The notes: generated by a model not told the origin, from the sequence alone. DNA of 64,000 nt from an uncultured bacterium (GCA_938014885.1 CALLQI010000010.1:1-64000), one strand, 5' to 3'. Positions 1-9,028 are shown, counted from the stretch's first letter. Translations and numbers: made by a program.

Positions 1-1884
1 GTTGTCTACATACAGCGCAAGCAGGTTCAGGTCAGCGGTGGCGTCCATGGTGCCGCTTTCGCTGAAGCTCAGGCTGGTGACGGTCCACGAGTCGTTGCGT
101 GCCGCCAGCGTCACATCCAGCACCAGCAGGCCACCGGTGCCCTGCGCGTCGTTGTTGACCGTGGTGTATGCACCCGGGCCGTTGAACGTCGCCGTCAGTG
201 TCGCCGGGTTGATCGTGAGCGCGTTGTTTGCGGCCGTCGTCGGCACGCCGTTCATGTTGCCCACGCCGCCGGTGGTGGCTGCGGCCGCACTGATTTCGAC
301 CTTCAGGGTCTCACCAGCGCTGGCGGTGCCGGCCAGGCGGACAACCAAGAAGAAGCGCCGTGTGGTGGACGCCGGAATCGCCGAGTTGCTGAGTGTCGCG
401 ACGTAGTCGCCGTTGGCGCCGGAGAAGACCGTGCCGGAAGTGCCCGTGGCGAGCAGGTCCACGGTCGGGCCGTCGAACACGCCCGCGGTGCCGCCGGAGG
501 TGTCTTCGTACAGGCCGATGAAGTTGACGTCCGTGCTGGCGTCCATGCTGCCGGACTCGGTGAAGGTGATGCTGGTGACGGTCCAAGCGGCCTGGTTGGT
601 GGCGAAGCTGAAGTCCAGCACGACCAAACCGTTGCCGCCGGTGCCCTGCGCGTCGTTGTCGACCATGGCCGCAACCGCAGGTCCGTTGCGCGAGAACGCA
701 AGGTCATTGGGCGGGGTCACGCTGCCGGTAAGCGCCACATAGACGGTGACGCCGGAGTTCACGTTGGTGATGTTGCCATTGAATGTGCCCTGCGTAGCGC
801 CAGTAAGGCGCACATAGATGTCCTGGTTCAAGGTAGCCGTAGTGAACGTGAGAGTGCCCGAGAACGGGCCGGTAGAAGCCGTAGCAATCTCAAAGTTAGC
901 CGGCGCCGTAAGGACCGTGTTACCTGAAAGGTTGCTGCCAGTAAGGTTGTAGGACACCGGAGTAGAAGGAGTACCCTGCCCCGTAGACCCACAGTTGAGC
1001 GAGTTAGGAGTGGCCGATAGAGCAATCACGTTGCCGGACACGGCCACATTACGCGTGGTAGCACTGGCCGTGACGTGGGTAATGTTGCCCGAGATAGCCC
1101 CGGGCGAAGCGGTAGAAGCAATGCGCGCATACACGGTAGTCGGCCCCCAGTTACCCGTGCTCGCGATCGTGCGCGTGGCAGCAAAGGTTACGTTGTCCAA
1201 CGAGACTTCGACGCCTGTCGGAGCCGTGATCGTCGTGGAACCCGTCGTAGATGTGCCCGACACGGTGTAGTTGACCGTCGTGCCCGCAGTACCCGATACA
1301 GTCGTACCGAGTGGCAACGTCGAAACCGAAGTGGATAGGCTCGGTCCCGTCGTGTAGCCAATGTCTGCAAATCCATAGTTGTTGCTGGATCCAACCAAAG
1401 AGGGGTACTGCACCGTTGTGCCGCCGATGTAGCAGTACTGTGTGTACGCGATCGTCCCGGTAGGTGTCCAATTACCAGTGCCCGTGCCCGGGCCCCAGTA
1501 GTACCACTGCAATGTGGATACGGCGATCCTATAGGTTGCGTTTTGAGTCAGGGCTACGGGAGTCGTCAATTGCATTGTTCTCCAACCACCAACTGTGCCT
1601 GAGGCACTGGTCGCCTGTGCCAATGGCGTGGAGGTTGAAGTCGTGCTCCAAAGCGCAACCGTTGCACTGCCCGTATGGGGTACAACGCAAGTCAGGTGCG
1701 TCACAATCACGCCAGACGTGGTGACTTGGAACTCGTACCCGAGATGGTACCCAGTTGTCGAAGAGCCTGTGGTAGAAGCTGCACCTGAAATCGATTGCTG
1801 ACCTAGCGGGTAAGTTTGCGCGTTGAGGCCGCACGAAAGCAGCAACAGCAGCGTGACGCCCGATCCCAAGCAAAGTCTTTTCAT
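1..1884 (-). CDS. Secreted repeat-containing surface protein, C-terminus beyond the window
   Basis: The reading frame is open from an ATG at 1884 to the left edge (628 codons, no stop). An AAGGAG ribosome site lies upstream of the ATG. The N-terminus is a signal peptide (MKRLCLGSG, then a Leu run and SCG); it could be cleaved as a lipoprotein or by signal peptidase I. After a beta-rich region come two Ig-like modules of about 90 residues, each with a TAPxxxE..(S)....F motif and ending near ALTGSV or AVSGNV. Then come at least two copies of a second module with NDAQGTGG, WTVTS, ESGxMDA and LYxD motifs. The role is probably extracellular or adhesive; no catalytic motif was seen. Codon choice in the first two thirds (about 740-1880) is less GC-biased than in the last third. 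Total length is unknown because the 3' end is missing. Confidence 0.8.
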   Translation of the reverse strand, partial: MKRLCLGSGVTLLLLLSCGLNAQTYPLGQQSISGAASTTGSSTTGYHLGYEFQVTTSGVIVTHLTCVVPHTGSATVALWSTTSTSTPLAQATSASGTVGGWRTMQLTTPVALTQNATYRIAVSTLQWYYWGPGTGTGNWTPTGTIAYTQYCYIGGTTVQYPSLVGSSNNYGFADIGYTTGPSLSTSVSTLPLGTTVSGTAGTTVNYTVSGTSTTGSTTITAPTGVEVSLDNVTFAATRTIASTGNWGPTTVYARIASTASPGAISGNITHVTASATTRNVAVSGNVIALSATPNSLNCGSTGQGTPSTPVSYNLTGSNLSGNTVLTAPANFEIATASTGPFSGTLTFTTATLNQDIYVRLTGATQGTFNGNITNVNSGVTVYVALTGSVTPPNDLAFSRNGPAVAAMVDNDAQGTGGNGLVVLDFSFATNQAAWTVTSITFTESGSMDASTDVNFIGLYEDTSGGTAGVFDGPTVDLLATGTSGTVFSGANGDYVATLSNSAIPASTTRRFFLVVRLAGTASAGETLKVEISAAAATTGGVGNMNGVPTTAANNALTINPATLTATFNGPGAYTTVNNDAQGTGGLLVLDVTLAARNDSWTVTSLSFSESGTMDATADLNLLALYVDN

Positions 1885-2425
1885 TCTATGTAACTCCTTG
1901 ACGCTGCTGGGCCAGCGGACACCGCTCCACAACGGCTTCCTCAGCCCGAATCAGTCAATGTCACGAAATTGTCTTGAGGCCCAATTCAAACACCCCTTGG
2001 GGTGGTTTGCAAACGAATCGTGGTGAATGCACAGCGCTACGGCGTATCTTCTTTGCGCGCCGTCGTTTCCGGCGATGCTTGCGGCGGCGGATGGGGTGAA
2101 AGCGACCTGCGCACCAGGGGTCCACTTCACGCGCATCGTGTTGTCACAGCCCATCGCGTCAGCGATGGAGGGGCCGGAGTGCACGTTCGGGTGTCCGTCC
2201 CAACCGCTCCACCGCTTACGCGGCGGGCTGTGATCGTGCGATGCAGCCTTGGGGTGGCTCGTCTCCAGCCTTTCGGCTGGGGCTGAACTGCGGCCACGGG
2301 CGGGACGCGCCTGCCACGTGCAGGCTGGAAGCCCGCAACACGCACTGCGGCCGATTGGCGTTCCTAGGCTTCACGAAACCGGGGCGACTTTCGTCGCCCC
2401 GGTTTGATGCTGCGTGCATGAATCG
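1885..2425. other. Intergenic region with short hairpins, no convincing gene
   Basis: This 541-bp spacer lies upstream of the repeat protein and downstream of the lipoprotein gene. Short open frames on both strands look like chance frames in GC-rich DNA. It carries a series of short tetraloop hairpins: CCATCGC/GCGATGG at 2151-2168, CCAGCC/GGCTGG at 2265-2280, and the strong terminator at 2376-2405. Around 2290-2345 there is a GC-rich block with GGGCGGGACGC and GCAGGCTGGAAGC, which resembles the palindromic blocks at 6325, 30744 and 49943. Confidence 0.5.
2376..2405 (-). terminator. Rho-independent terminator of the 2426-3778 gene
   Basis: A perfect 13-bp stem (AAACCGGGGCGAC) closes a 4-nt loop, 21 nt past the stop codon of the minus-strand lipoprotein gene. 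The 3' T-tract is short (GGTTTCG). Confidence 0.8.
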
Positions 2426-3778
2426 CTACTTCGTGTTGCGCAGAGCTTCCAGCGCGTAGGCCGTGCACAGCACCGGGCTGTTTTCTTGCCAGCGGTCGTG
2501 CTTGTCGTTCAGCCAGCTTCCGTCGGCCTTCTGGCGCTTCTGCAGGGCTTTGGTCAGGTCTTCGCGCCAGTTGTGCTTCAGGCCGCGGTCGGCCTCTTCG
2601 ATGGTGGCTTCGCCGAATGCGTTCAACGTCTTGCCCACACTCATGTAGTAGTAGTACAGGCCCATTTCGTACTGCTTCTCATCGCGGAAGCCGGGCACGC
2701 GCTCCATGGTGTAGTTGCGCTGCACCCACCCGAACGCGAGCTTCACTGGGACGCTGTCTTTTTTGAGGCCCGCGAACAGGTACGCCCGCAGCAGGTTGTA
2801 GGTCATGCTGCCGTAGCTGAACAGCGTGACCGTGCCGTCGGCGTTTTCCGTGGCTCCGGTGGCCATGCTGGTCTCTTCGCTGTAGATCGCACCGCCGTAA
2901 TCCGGGCTGTCTTTGCCGGCCATCTTGATCTTCTTGCCGGTGGCCTTGTCGATGGCCTCAAAGCCTTCGTCCTGCACTTCGCCCGCGTTCTGGTTGCGCT
3001 TGAGGAATGTCAGCGCGTCCTGCCACAGCGGGTCAGATTCGCTGAGGCCGCAGGCCTTGAGCGCATCAATGGCAAAGGCGCTCGTGCTCATGTTGGCGGG
3101 CGGCTTGCCTTGTTCGCCGACGCTCTTGCCGATTTCTTCTTTACTGTAGGCCCAGCCGCCGAAGCCGGCCTTGGTCTTGTCGTAGTCGGGCGCGGGGCCG
3201 TCGGCCTGGCCTACCTGCGACTGCTTCAGGTAATCGCGGGCCTTGGCGATCTCATTGTTCAGCTTGCCCTTCCAGGGGCCGTCCAGCTTGTTCACTTCCG
3301 CGAACAACTGGGCGCAGATTGCCGTGATGTACACCGCGCGCAGGCCCTTCACCTGCTCAATGCCGGGCATGTAGCTCCATGAGCCGGTCGGTTCCTGAGA
3401 TTGCACCAGCCAGTCCATGCTGGCCTTGATCATGTCGTTGGCCGGGTCCCAGGCCCTGGTACCCACGAGCCCCTGCAACACCATGCCGGTGTACGGCACG
3501 TTCATTGACTTTGGGCCCCAGCCGCTCTTGATGCCCGCGCGGTCATCCGGTGCGGCCGGCTTGTCGTACATGGTTTTGAGAAAGTCCCAGGCCTTGGCGA
3601 CCATTTCGTCGCGGGCCTTGCCGTGGTCGAAGGCAGGCGGGTTGTCTTCAGGCGGGTTGTTATTGGCCGTCGTATTGGCTGGCGCGTTGCCGCCGCCGGC
3701 GTTGTTGGCTTCGGGCGGGCATGCCGTAAGCAGCAGGCCGGACGCGAGAATCGCCAGCATGGTCAGGTGTTTCTTCAT
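2426..3778 (-). CDS. Lipoprotein with prenyltransferase/squalene-oxidase-type repeats
   Basis: The ATG at 3778 is chosen because it starts a clear lipoprotein signal (MKKHLTML, lipobox LLTAC, Cys 27); upstream in-frame Met codons precede it without a signal. The mature protein (450 aa total) starts with an Asn/Pro/Gly linker. It then shows alpha/alpha-toroid repeats of the squalene cyclase and prenyltransferase superfamily: WLVQSQEPTGSWSY, FGGWAYS, ALTFLKRNQN, LQKRQKADGSWLND. The acidic DxDD motif of squalene-hopene cyclases was not seen, so a binding or structural role is more likely than cyclisation. It is distantly related to the proteins at 14377 and 16315. It appears to be a single-gene unit ending at the terminator at 2376-2405. 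Confidence 0.85.
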   Translation of the reverse strand: MKKHLTMLAILASGLLLTACPPEANNAGGGNAPANTTANNNPPEDNPPAFDHGKARDEMVAKAWDFLKTMYDKPAAPDDRAGIKSGWGPKSMNVPYTGMVLQGLVGTRAWDPANDMIKASMDWLVQSQEPTGSWSYMPGIEQVKGLRAVYITAICAQLFAEVNKLDGPWKGKLNNEIAKARDYLKQSQVGQADGPAPDYDKTKAGFGGWAYSKEEIGKSVGEQGKPPANMSTSAFAIDALKACGLSESDPLWQDALTFLKRNQNAGEVQDEGFEAIDKATGKKIKMAGKDSPDYGGAIYSEETSMATGATENADGTVTLFSYGSMTYNLLRAYLFAGLKKDSVPVKLAFGWVQRNYTMERVPGFRDEKQYEMGLYYYYMSVGKTLNAFGEATIEEADRGLKHNWREDLTKALQKRQKADGSWLNDKHDRWQENSPVLCTAYALEALRNTK

Positions 3779-3911
3779 CGGATCGCTTTCTTTTACGTGG
3801 GCCTGGTCAGGAAGTTCGGAGTCCCCGACTGTCGATAGGGCGTACCCCGAGGGCTCAGAATCTGACCGGCATTCTTGGGAAGTCGTGACGCGGGTCAACC
3901 GGGGGTGCGCG

Positions 3912-4532
3912 CTATTCGTACCGCGCCACGAGAAACACCAGTATGTCCCAGCCAAGGTGCGCCACAAACGGTGCCCAGAAACTACGCAGCTTCCAGGCCA
4001 TGGCGCTCCAGACTGCGCCGAAGAACAGCGACGCCAGCCACAGCACCGGCGGCGCCCAGGGGATGTGCACCAGCATGAAGCAGCAGGCCGCAAGCAGCAC
4101 ACCCGGCCACTTCCACTTTTCGCATAGGGGGATGGTCACGCCCTGGCGGAACACGATCTCTTCGCCGGCGATGATCCACACCAGCAGCAGCCACAGCTGC
4201 CAGCGCGGGAGGGTCTCGATCAGCATGTAAAAGTCGCCCAGTTCATCCAGCATGTCAGGCGTGAACTCGCGCAGCAGCAGGTTGCCAAGCCAGCCCACAA
4301 GCCAAAGCGCACAGGCCGCACCAAGCCCGATTGCAAGATGCCCCGGCTTGAAGCGCAAACGCGCCTTCCAGTCCAGGCGCACAGCCAGCAGCGCCACCGG
4401 GATCATCGCCAGATAAAACCACGCCAGCCGATGCCAAAGGTTGCCCACGTGCACCGTAAGCAGCCACATCAAAGCCAGCCCACCCAAAGTAAGCCCAGCC
4501 GCCGCCAGCAGGTTGTTGCGCGAGGCATTCAT
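3912..4532 (-). CDS. CPBP-family intramembrane metalloprotease
   Basis: This 206-aa multi-pass membrane protein has the CPBP (CAAX protease and bacteriocin-processing, Abi) signature: E124-E125-xxx-R129 in GEEIVFRQG, H156 in FMLVHIP and H192 in AHLGWD. In this family these residues form the metal site and active centre within the membrane. The start ATG (4530-4532) overlaps the stop of the upstream gene in an ATGA arrangement, so translation is probably coupled. It is the last gene of the operon 6166 to 3912. The substrate is unknown; partners elsewhere process prenylated proteins or peptides. Confidence 0.85.
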   Translation of the reverse strand: MNASRNNLLAAAGLTLGGLALMWLLTVHVGNLWHRLAWFYLAMIPVALLAVRLDWKARLRFKPGHLAIGLGAACALWLVGWLGNLLLREFTPDMLDELGDFYMLIETLPRWQLWLLLVWIIAGEEIVFRQGVTIPLCEKWKWPGVLLAACCFMLVHIPWAPPVLWLASLFFGAVWSAMAWKLRSFWAPFVAHLGWDILVFLVARYE

Positions 4533-5596
4533 GCTTGCTTCCCGCGTTGTGGGCGCTGCGTTGAATTGGCGTGGCAATTCCGGACGTTGTCGAAGACTGC
4601 GCAGCCTGCGATCGCTATGAGGCATGGAATCAGCGAGAAGATGGCGCCAAAGAAGGCGCATGCGATTCCGAACATCAGGGCCTTGTCCAGCGCCAGCCGT
4701 CCACTTTCGGCCATGTGAAACGCCAGCGCGCCCACGGTGAACGTGGCCACCGACCAGATGTAGGCGAACACCGCCAGCATCGAGCCTTCTTTCCACGTGC
4801 GTGTGACACCGCAGCCGAGGACTTTCGCGCCGATGCAGACCACGAGCGCCGGCCACACCAGCAGCACGACCAGCGCGTACCCAAGCTCGGAGTCCCCGCG
4901 ACCTAGGAAGCTGGAACACGTGATCAGTAGCGCGGCCGCAGTCAGGCCCGCAGTGCAGACTCCACCGCACACTGCGGCCGTGAGGTGAAAGCCTCTGCTC
5001 GTCCCGCGCCAGGGTTTGCGCACTGCGAGTGCCATGCGCTGGCGCAGCTGCTTCTCGCGGCCGTCAAAGTAGCGCCGCTGCGCCTGGCGCAACGCGGCCG
5101 CTTCGCGCCGATTGAGGAAACGCACTACGGGGATTGCTGCTCCTACACTCAAAGGCACGGCGGGCCCCAGATAGGCGGCGAGCGATACCACCGTCACGCA
5201 AATGAACTCCATCACATAGCCGGCGATGCTCGTTTTTGGACGCATGTCTGCCAGGCAATAGAACGCCAGCACCGCAAGGATCCCGATAGCCGTCATCCCG
5301 ACCGCGACGGCCAGGTGCCGAACGGCGGACTCAAGCGAAACATGTCGCCGATAGCTGCCGACGATCAGGCCCGCGATAGCGAACCCTGCCGGAAGCAACA
5401 ACCAGTACGCGAGGCCAACGAGGCACTTCGCCCCCTTTCCCCAAGTCGGATCCAGCAGGATGGGGTCTCTGGAAACGAACATGCGGACGAACCAGCCCGT
5501 CATCACGATCCCTGTGAGCACGGCCACAACCAACTGGCGACGCACTGATGCCGTGGGCAGTTCGCTGGGCAGCGGATAGCTGGCGTAGGCAGTCAT
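4529..5596 (-). CDS. Multi-pass membrane protein of unknown function
   Basis: This 355-aa protein has about eight hydrophobic segments and a basic cytoplasmic stretch in the middle (residues about 165-200, rich in Arg, Gln and Lys). No family was recognised. The start ATG at 5596 has AAGGAG seven nucleotides upstream. It lies 3 nt after the regulator gene and overlaps the CPBP protease gene by 4 nt, so the three genes form one transcription unit. The protein is a candidate substrate or partner of the protease, or the membrane function controlled by the regulator. Confidence 0.75.
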   Translation of the reverse strand: MTAYASYPLPSELPTASVRRQLVVAVLTGIVMTGWFVRMFVSRDPILLDPTWGKGAKCLVGLAYWLLLPAGFAIAGLIVGSYRRHVSLESAVRHLAVAVGMTAIGILAVLAFYCLADMRPKTSIAGYVMEFICVTVVSLAAYLGPAVPLSVGAAIPVVRFLNRREAAALRQAQRRYFDGREKQLRQRMALAVRKPWRGTSRGFHLTAAVCGGVCTAGLTAAALLITCSSFLGRGDSELGYALVVLLVWPALVVCIGAKVLGCGVTRTWKEGSMLAVFAYIWSVATFTVGALAFHMAESGRLALDKALMFGIACAFFGAIFSLIPCLIAIAGCAVFDNVRNCHANSTQRPQRGKQA

Positions 5597-5599
5597 GGC

Positions 5600-6166
5600 T
5601 CACTCCTTTCCTTTGGGCAGCAGCTTGGCGGCCATTCGGAACACGCGGGCCATGCGGCCGTGGCCCAGCGCCAGAAACACGTCAATCAGATCGACGAACT
5701 CGTGCGCGAAGTCTGAGAACTTACGCATGCGCCCGTGCAGCTCTTCGTACTCTTTGCGTTCAGCACCCTTGACCATCTTGGCCGCGCCCTGGGCGAAGCC
5801 GGCGGCCTCATGCAGGCGCTCCATCACGGGCACGACTTCGCGGCGGCGGCGCTCGCGGATAGTGGTGTGGAACCATGTCCAGGGGTCTTGCTCAGCCTCG
5901 AAGAATGTCTTGCGGTCGCCGGGTTTGTGCACGCGGCGGATCACGCCCCAGCCCAGCAGGTCGCGGATGCTGGTGCTGGTGTTGCCGTGGCTGATCTGGA
6001 GCCTTTGTCCGATAAACTCGATATCAAGCGGCTCCGCGGCCAGGTACAGCAATGCCTGGATGCGCCCGACGGATTTGTTGACACCCCAAAGCGCGCTGAT
6101 TTCGCCCCAGACCTCAATGAAGCGGTCTTCGATCTCGCGGCGTGTGTTGTCGTCATGGTCAGTCAT
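5600..6166 (-). CDS. GbsR/MarR-family transcriptional regulator
   Basis: This 188-aa protein has a winged-helix DNA-binding domain (residues about 25-90, with GRIQALLYLAAEPLDIEF and SHGNTSTSIRDLLGWGVI) followed by a helical C-terminal part. The pattern matches GbsR/MarR-type regulators. I chose the ATG at 6166 because it has GAGGG upstream. An in-frame ATG at 6202 lies inside the putative operator and -10 box and has no ribosome site. It is the first gene of a three-gene operon with two membrane proteins. Members of this family often act as repressors of osmolyte transport genes, but nothing here points to osmoprotection. Confidence 0.85.
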   Translation of the reverse strand: MTDHDDNTRREIEDRFIEVWGEISALWGVNKSVGRIQALLYLAAEPLDIEFIGQRLQISHGNTSTSIRDLLGWGVIRRVHKPGDRKTFFEAEQDPWTWFHTTIRERRRREVVPVMERLHEAAGFAQGAAKMVKGAERKEYEELHGRMRKFSDFAHEFVDLIDVFLALGHGRMARVFRMAAKLLPKGKE

Positions 6167-6184
6167 GTCGCAGCCCTCAGTTAC

Positions 6185-6226
6185 GTCAGTTTTCTCTGAC
6201 ATTACGGACGGTACAGCAGGTTGCAA
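6185..6226 (-). promoter_or_regulatory. Putative promoter and operator of the GbsR-type operon
   Basis: On the minus strand, TTGCAA (6221-6226) and TAATGT (6199-6204) are separated by 16 bp. They are overlapped and followed by an inverted repeat GTCAG-N6-CTGAC (6185-6200). The repeat covers the expected transcription start and lies 19 nt upstream of the regulator start, as expected for autorepression. Confidence 0.5.
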
Positions 6227-6324
6227 GCGGAATCGGGGGCGCGTTTGCGGTAAAAGCGGCCGATCAATAGATCGGCGTTCCCAGCGCATTGAAAACACCC
6301 GCGGGCCGGAGGCCACGCGGGAGA

Positions 6325-6366
6325 TGCCGGCGGGATGCCAGCGCTCCCGATGCGGCCGTGCCACTT
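6325..6366. repeat. GC-rich palindromic block
   Basis: This spacer segment contains GGGAG...CTCCC and GCCGGCGGGATGCC, which can fold on themselves. It lies just beyond the stop codon of the PLP-enzyme gene and may act as its terminator. It resembles in style, not in exact sequence, the blocks at 2290, 30744 and 49943. Confidence 0.35.
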
Positions 6367-6371
6367 ACCAC

Positions 6372-7472
6372 TTACTGCGCTTGGTTCAGCCACCTTTGGA
6401 TGAATTGTGGGGCGGCTTGGATTCTGGGTTTGTCTTCGGCCGGCATGGGTGCGCTGCTTTTTGTGCACCAGTACACGGTGGGTTCGTTGTGCGTCATTGC
6501 CAGCAATGCGGCCGCGCTCTTGGCGGCGTAGGTGCTGTCGAGCGGCGGGCCGCCCCATTGCTGGAATTGCCCGGCGGCCGCTTTGCCTGCTTGTGTGATG
6601 CGGGCGTAACCCCAGCCGAACTGGCTTGTGTGCAGCTTCAGCTGTGCCGGGTCCACGGTGATCTCGGGGCCGCCGCGTTTGGCGATTTCGCGGGCTGTGG
6701 CGCGGGCCAGTTTCAGGATCAGCGCGCGGCCCGTGATCGGCCAGGGTGTCACGCGCACCGCGTGCACCATGGGCAGCGGCCACGGCCACAGATCTAGTTT
6801 GCGCGCCAGCGGCAGCCCCGCCATCAGCCCCGCCGTCGTGCAACGGCTGCCGACCGCCAGCACAATGTGCGCGGGCGGCGGCAACTCCCCGCGCTGTACT
6901 TGCTCGGCCAGTTCCAGCGCCGCACTCACGTGGCCCAAAGCACCCAGCGGCACCGCGCCGCCGGGCGTGACGAGATACTCGGCCGCGCGCCCCGACAACG
7001 CCCACCAGCGCAACGGAAACGTTGCCACGGTTCGCAGCAGGCGCAGTTCATCGGCGTGGCTCAGGCTCGCGCGCAGGTTTTCGGCACCGGTGGGCGTCGC
7101 GCGTTGCGGGAACAGCACCGCCGCCGTATGCAGGCCCAGCCTTTTGCCGTGCAGAAACAATGCCAGCGCCTGGTTGCTGCCGTAGGCCCCGAGTGTCCAG
7201 ACCCGCTTGAATCCGCGCGCAAGTGCATCGCCGAGCAACGTCTCGAGTGTGCGCAGCTTGTTGCCGCCGTAAAGCGGCGAACTCGCGTCTTCGCGCTTCA
7301 GCCAAACATTGGGCAACGCGGGCAACGTCGTCAACGGTGTCGGATATTCACCGAGTGCAACGTGCGGCACCTCAATGCGAGGTAGAAACCGACGCAGGGA
7401 AAATTTTGTGTCCGTGGCGGCCGCACGAAGTGGTGTTGGTCGGGTTCCAGCAGCGGGAAGCGGCGAGGCCAT
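6372..7472 (-). CDS. PLP-dependent D-cysteine desulfhydrase / ACC deaminase-like enzyme
   Basis: This 366-aa protein has a fold-type II PLP enzyme pattern of the ACC deaminase/D-cysteine desulfhydrase branch. PLYGGNKLR holds the Schiff-base lysine (K72), GAYGSNQ follows as the cofactor and substrate loop, and a glycine-rich phosphate-binding region (LAVGSRCTTAGLMAG) appears near residue 210. Substrate specificity cannot be read from the sequence. It is followed on the same strand by 7485-7814 upstream, only 12 nt away, so the two may be cotranscribed. A role in D-cysteine or related beta-elimination is the family-based guess. Confidence 0.8.
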   Translation of the reverse strand: MASPLPAAGTRPTPLRAAATDTKFSLRRFLPRIEVPHVALGEYPTPLTTLPALPNVWLKREDASSPLYGGNKLRTLETLLGDALARGFKRVWTLGAYGSNQALALFLHGKRLGLHTAAVLFPQRATPTGAENLRASLSHADELRLLRTVATFPLRWWALSGRAAEYLVTPGGAVPLGALGHVSAALELAEQVQRGELPPPAHIVLAVGSRCTTAGLMAGLPLARKLDLWPWPLPMVHAVRVTPWPITGRALILKLARATAREIAKRGGPEITVDPAQLKLHTSQFGWGYARITQAGKAAAGQFQQWGGPPLDSTYAAKSAAALLAMTHNEPTVYWCTKSSAPMPAEDKPRIQAAPQFIQRWLNQAQ

Positions 7473-7484
7473 AGGATCCCGTCG

Positions 7485-7814
7485 CTACGGCCCCACATGG
7501 CCGACAAACCAAACCAGCAGGCCGCACAACGCGGGCACCATCAGCCATGAAGCCAGCAGGTAGTTCGGCACCAGCGGGCGCTGCCAGCGCGTCTGCACGG
7601 GTACGCGCCGCCCACGCCGGACCACCGTGGCGGCGGGTACGACCGCGAAACTGCCGGCCGGGGGAAGGTCCAGCACCAGCTCATCGGGGCCGATGAGTGC
7701 GCGGGGCGGCTGAGGCCCGCCGGCGGCGCGCAACACCAGGCGCGAAACCTGATAGCCGCGGTACGTGTCCAGTTCAGAGGAATCTGCCGGCGCATCCAGA
7801 TAGACGTAAGGCAT
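7485..7814 (-). CDS. Small single-pass membrane protein, unknown
   Basis: This 109-aa protein has a soluble, Pro/Ala-rich N-terminus and one C-terminal membrane segment (NYLLASWLMVPALCGLLVW). Two in-frame ATGs lie 6 nt apart. The GGGAG site abuts the first one but is 6 nt from the second, which is why 7814 is preferred over 7820. No family recognised. It lies 12 nt upstream of the PLP enzyme gene and may be in the same transcript. Confidence 0.6.
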   Translation of the reverse strand: MPYVYLDAPADSSELDTYRGYQVSRLVLRAAGGPQPPRALIGPDELVLDLPPAGSFAVVPAATVVRRGRRVPVQTRWQRPLVPNYLLASWLMVPALCGLLVWFVGHVGP

Positions 7815-7879
7815 GGGCATCTCCCGCCATCATTGTCGGGCAAGGTTCATGCGGCGGCAACCGGAAAAGCCGGCCGGGT

Positions 7880-8881
7880 TCAGTCTTTCGGGTTGGCGTC
7901 AGGCTCGGGCTTGGCTTCGGGCTTTTCCTCGGGCAAGAGCTCAAGCTCGGCAACGCTCTTGATCTTCTGGGTCAGTTGCGCGCCGTAGTCGATCACCATG
8001 GTCATCGCGTTCTCCTGCTTGGATGACCGCACCATGCCGGCCTTCACGTCCCACACCATCGAACCTTTGACCGAGATGTCGCTGTAGCTGATCTTCCATT
8101 CGGCATAGGTCGGGTCGTCGGTCTTCTGGAACTTCATCTTCCCTTCACTGGACATGTGGGCGGTATGCAGCTTGTTTTCCGTCTTGAACTCGTCCAGCTT
8201 GACCGTGTGTTCGTAGGTCATGCTTCCCAGCAGCCCCGCGGGCACGACCTGCATCCACACCCATGTGTCGCCCTTGGCCACGGGCTTGGGCGAGAGGCCG
8301 CGATACTGAGCCTCAAGCTGGTTCGTCATGTTCTCGTCGCTGTAGGTCGGGGCCATCTGCGCCGCAACCTCTTCACCCATATCCTTGAGGATGCTTTCGC
8401 GGACCTTGTCCCAGCCAATCAGCTGGCGGACTTCGTACTCAAGGGTCAGCTCGTACTCGAAGGTCTTGCCTGCGGTCGCGACCACTCCGCGCATCGACGG
8501 CATGGCTTCAAGCTGAGATTCGTCCGGGTCCGCGGTGTCGTAGTCAAACTCAATGCCGGTCGCCGAAATCTTCGCGTGGATTCGGTCGTAGGTGTATTGC
8601 AGGTGCACGGCACCGTCTTCGGTGAAGCCAAGACACTTTTCCGTGTACCAGGTCGTGGTGTCTGAGACCACGTCGCTGGCGCCCATGCCGAAATCCATCG
8701 ATTGGGTCAGGACCTGTGCCTGGCGGTACTTGCGTTCAAGACCCTTCGTGAAGTTCCAGTCCAGCTTGATGCCGGACTCGGTCTTCTTTTCGGGCGCGGG
8801 TTCCGCCGGTTTGTCGTCTTGGGCCTGCACGGTGGTCAGTGTCAGGGCCAGCACGACGACGGCGAGCATAGTCTTGTTCAT
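7880..8881 (-). CDS. Secreted protein of unknown function (DUF6263-like)
   Basis: This 333-aa protein starts at an ATG with GGAG nine nucleotides upstream. It has a classical signal peptide (MNKTMLAVVVLALTLTTVQA, cut before QDD). The mature part begins with a charged Pro/Glu/Lys linker, continues as a beta-rich domain (KLDWNFTKGLERKYRQ, KGDTWVWMQVVP, AEWKISYSDISVKGSMVWD) and ends in a Glu/Pro tail. The layout resembles DUF6263-type exported proteins, whose function is unknown. It is transcribed divergently from 9029. Confidence 0.7.
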   Translation of the reverse strand: MNKTMLAVVVLALTLTTVQAQDDKPAEPAPEKKTESGIKLDWNFTKGLERKYRQAQVLTQSMDFGMGASDVVSDTTTWYTEKCLGFTEDGAVHLQYTYDRIHAKISATGIEFDYDTADPDESQLEAMPSMRGVVATAGKTFEYELTLEYEVRQLIGWDKVRESILKDMGEEVAAQMAPTYSDENMTNQLEAQYRGLSPKPVAKGDTWVWMQVVPAGLLGSMTYEHTVKLDEFKTENKLHTAHMSSEGKMKFQKTDDPTYAEWKISYSDISVKGSMVWDVKAGMVRSSKQENAMTMVIDYGAQLTQKIKSVAELELLPEEKPEAKPEPDANPKD

Positions 8882-9028
8882 AGGGATTCTCCGGGGCGAA
8901 GTCTCGCATTCGGGCACACCGCAGGCAACGACAAACACATCGGCGAGTCCCAACCGCAATTGGGTTATGCAATTACGTTGACGACGTTATCATGGTGCCC
9001 TTGATGCCACTTTAGAAACGGGGGCGTG

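Noticed and set aside
2002..2459. Plus-strand open frames in the spacer 1885-2425
   Set aside because: They overlap hairpins and the terminator, have no ribosome site and read as low-complexity Arg/Pro/His proteins; judged chance frames.
3417..4127. Long plus-strand frames over the 2426-3778 lipoprotein and the CPBP gene
   Set aside because: They are antisense to genes with clear domains and codon bias.
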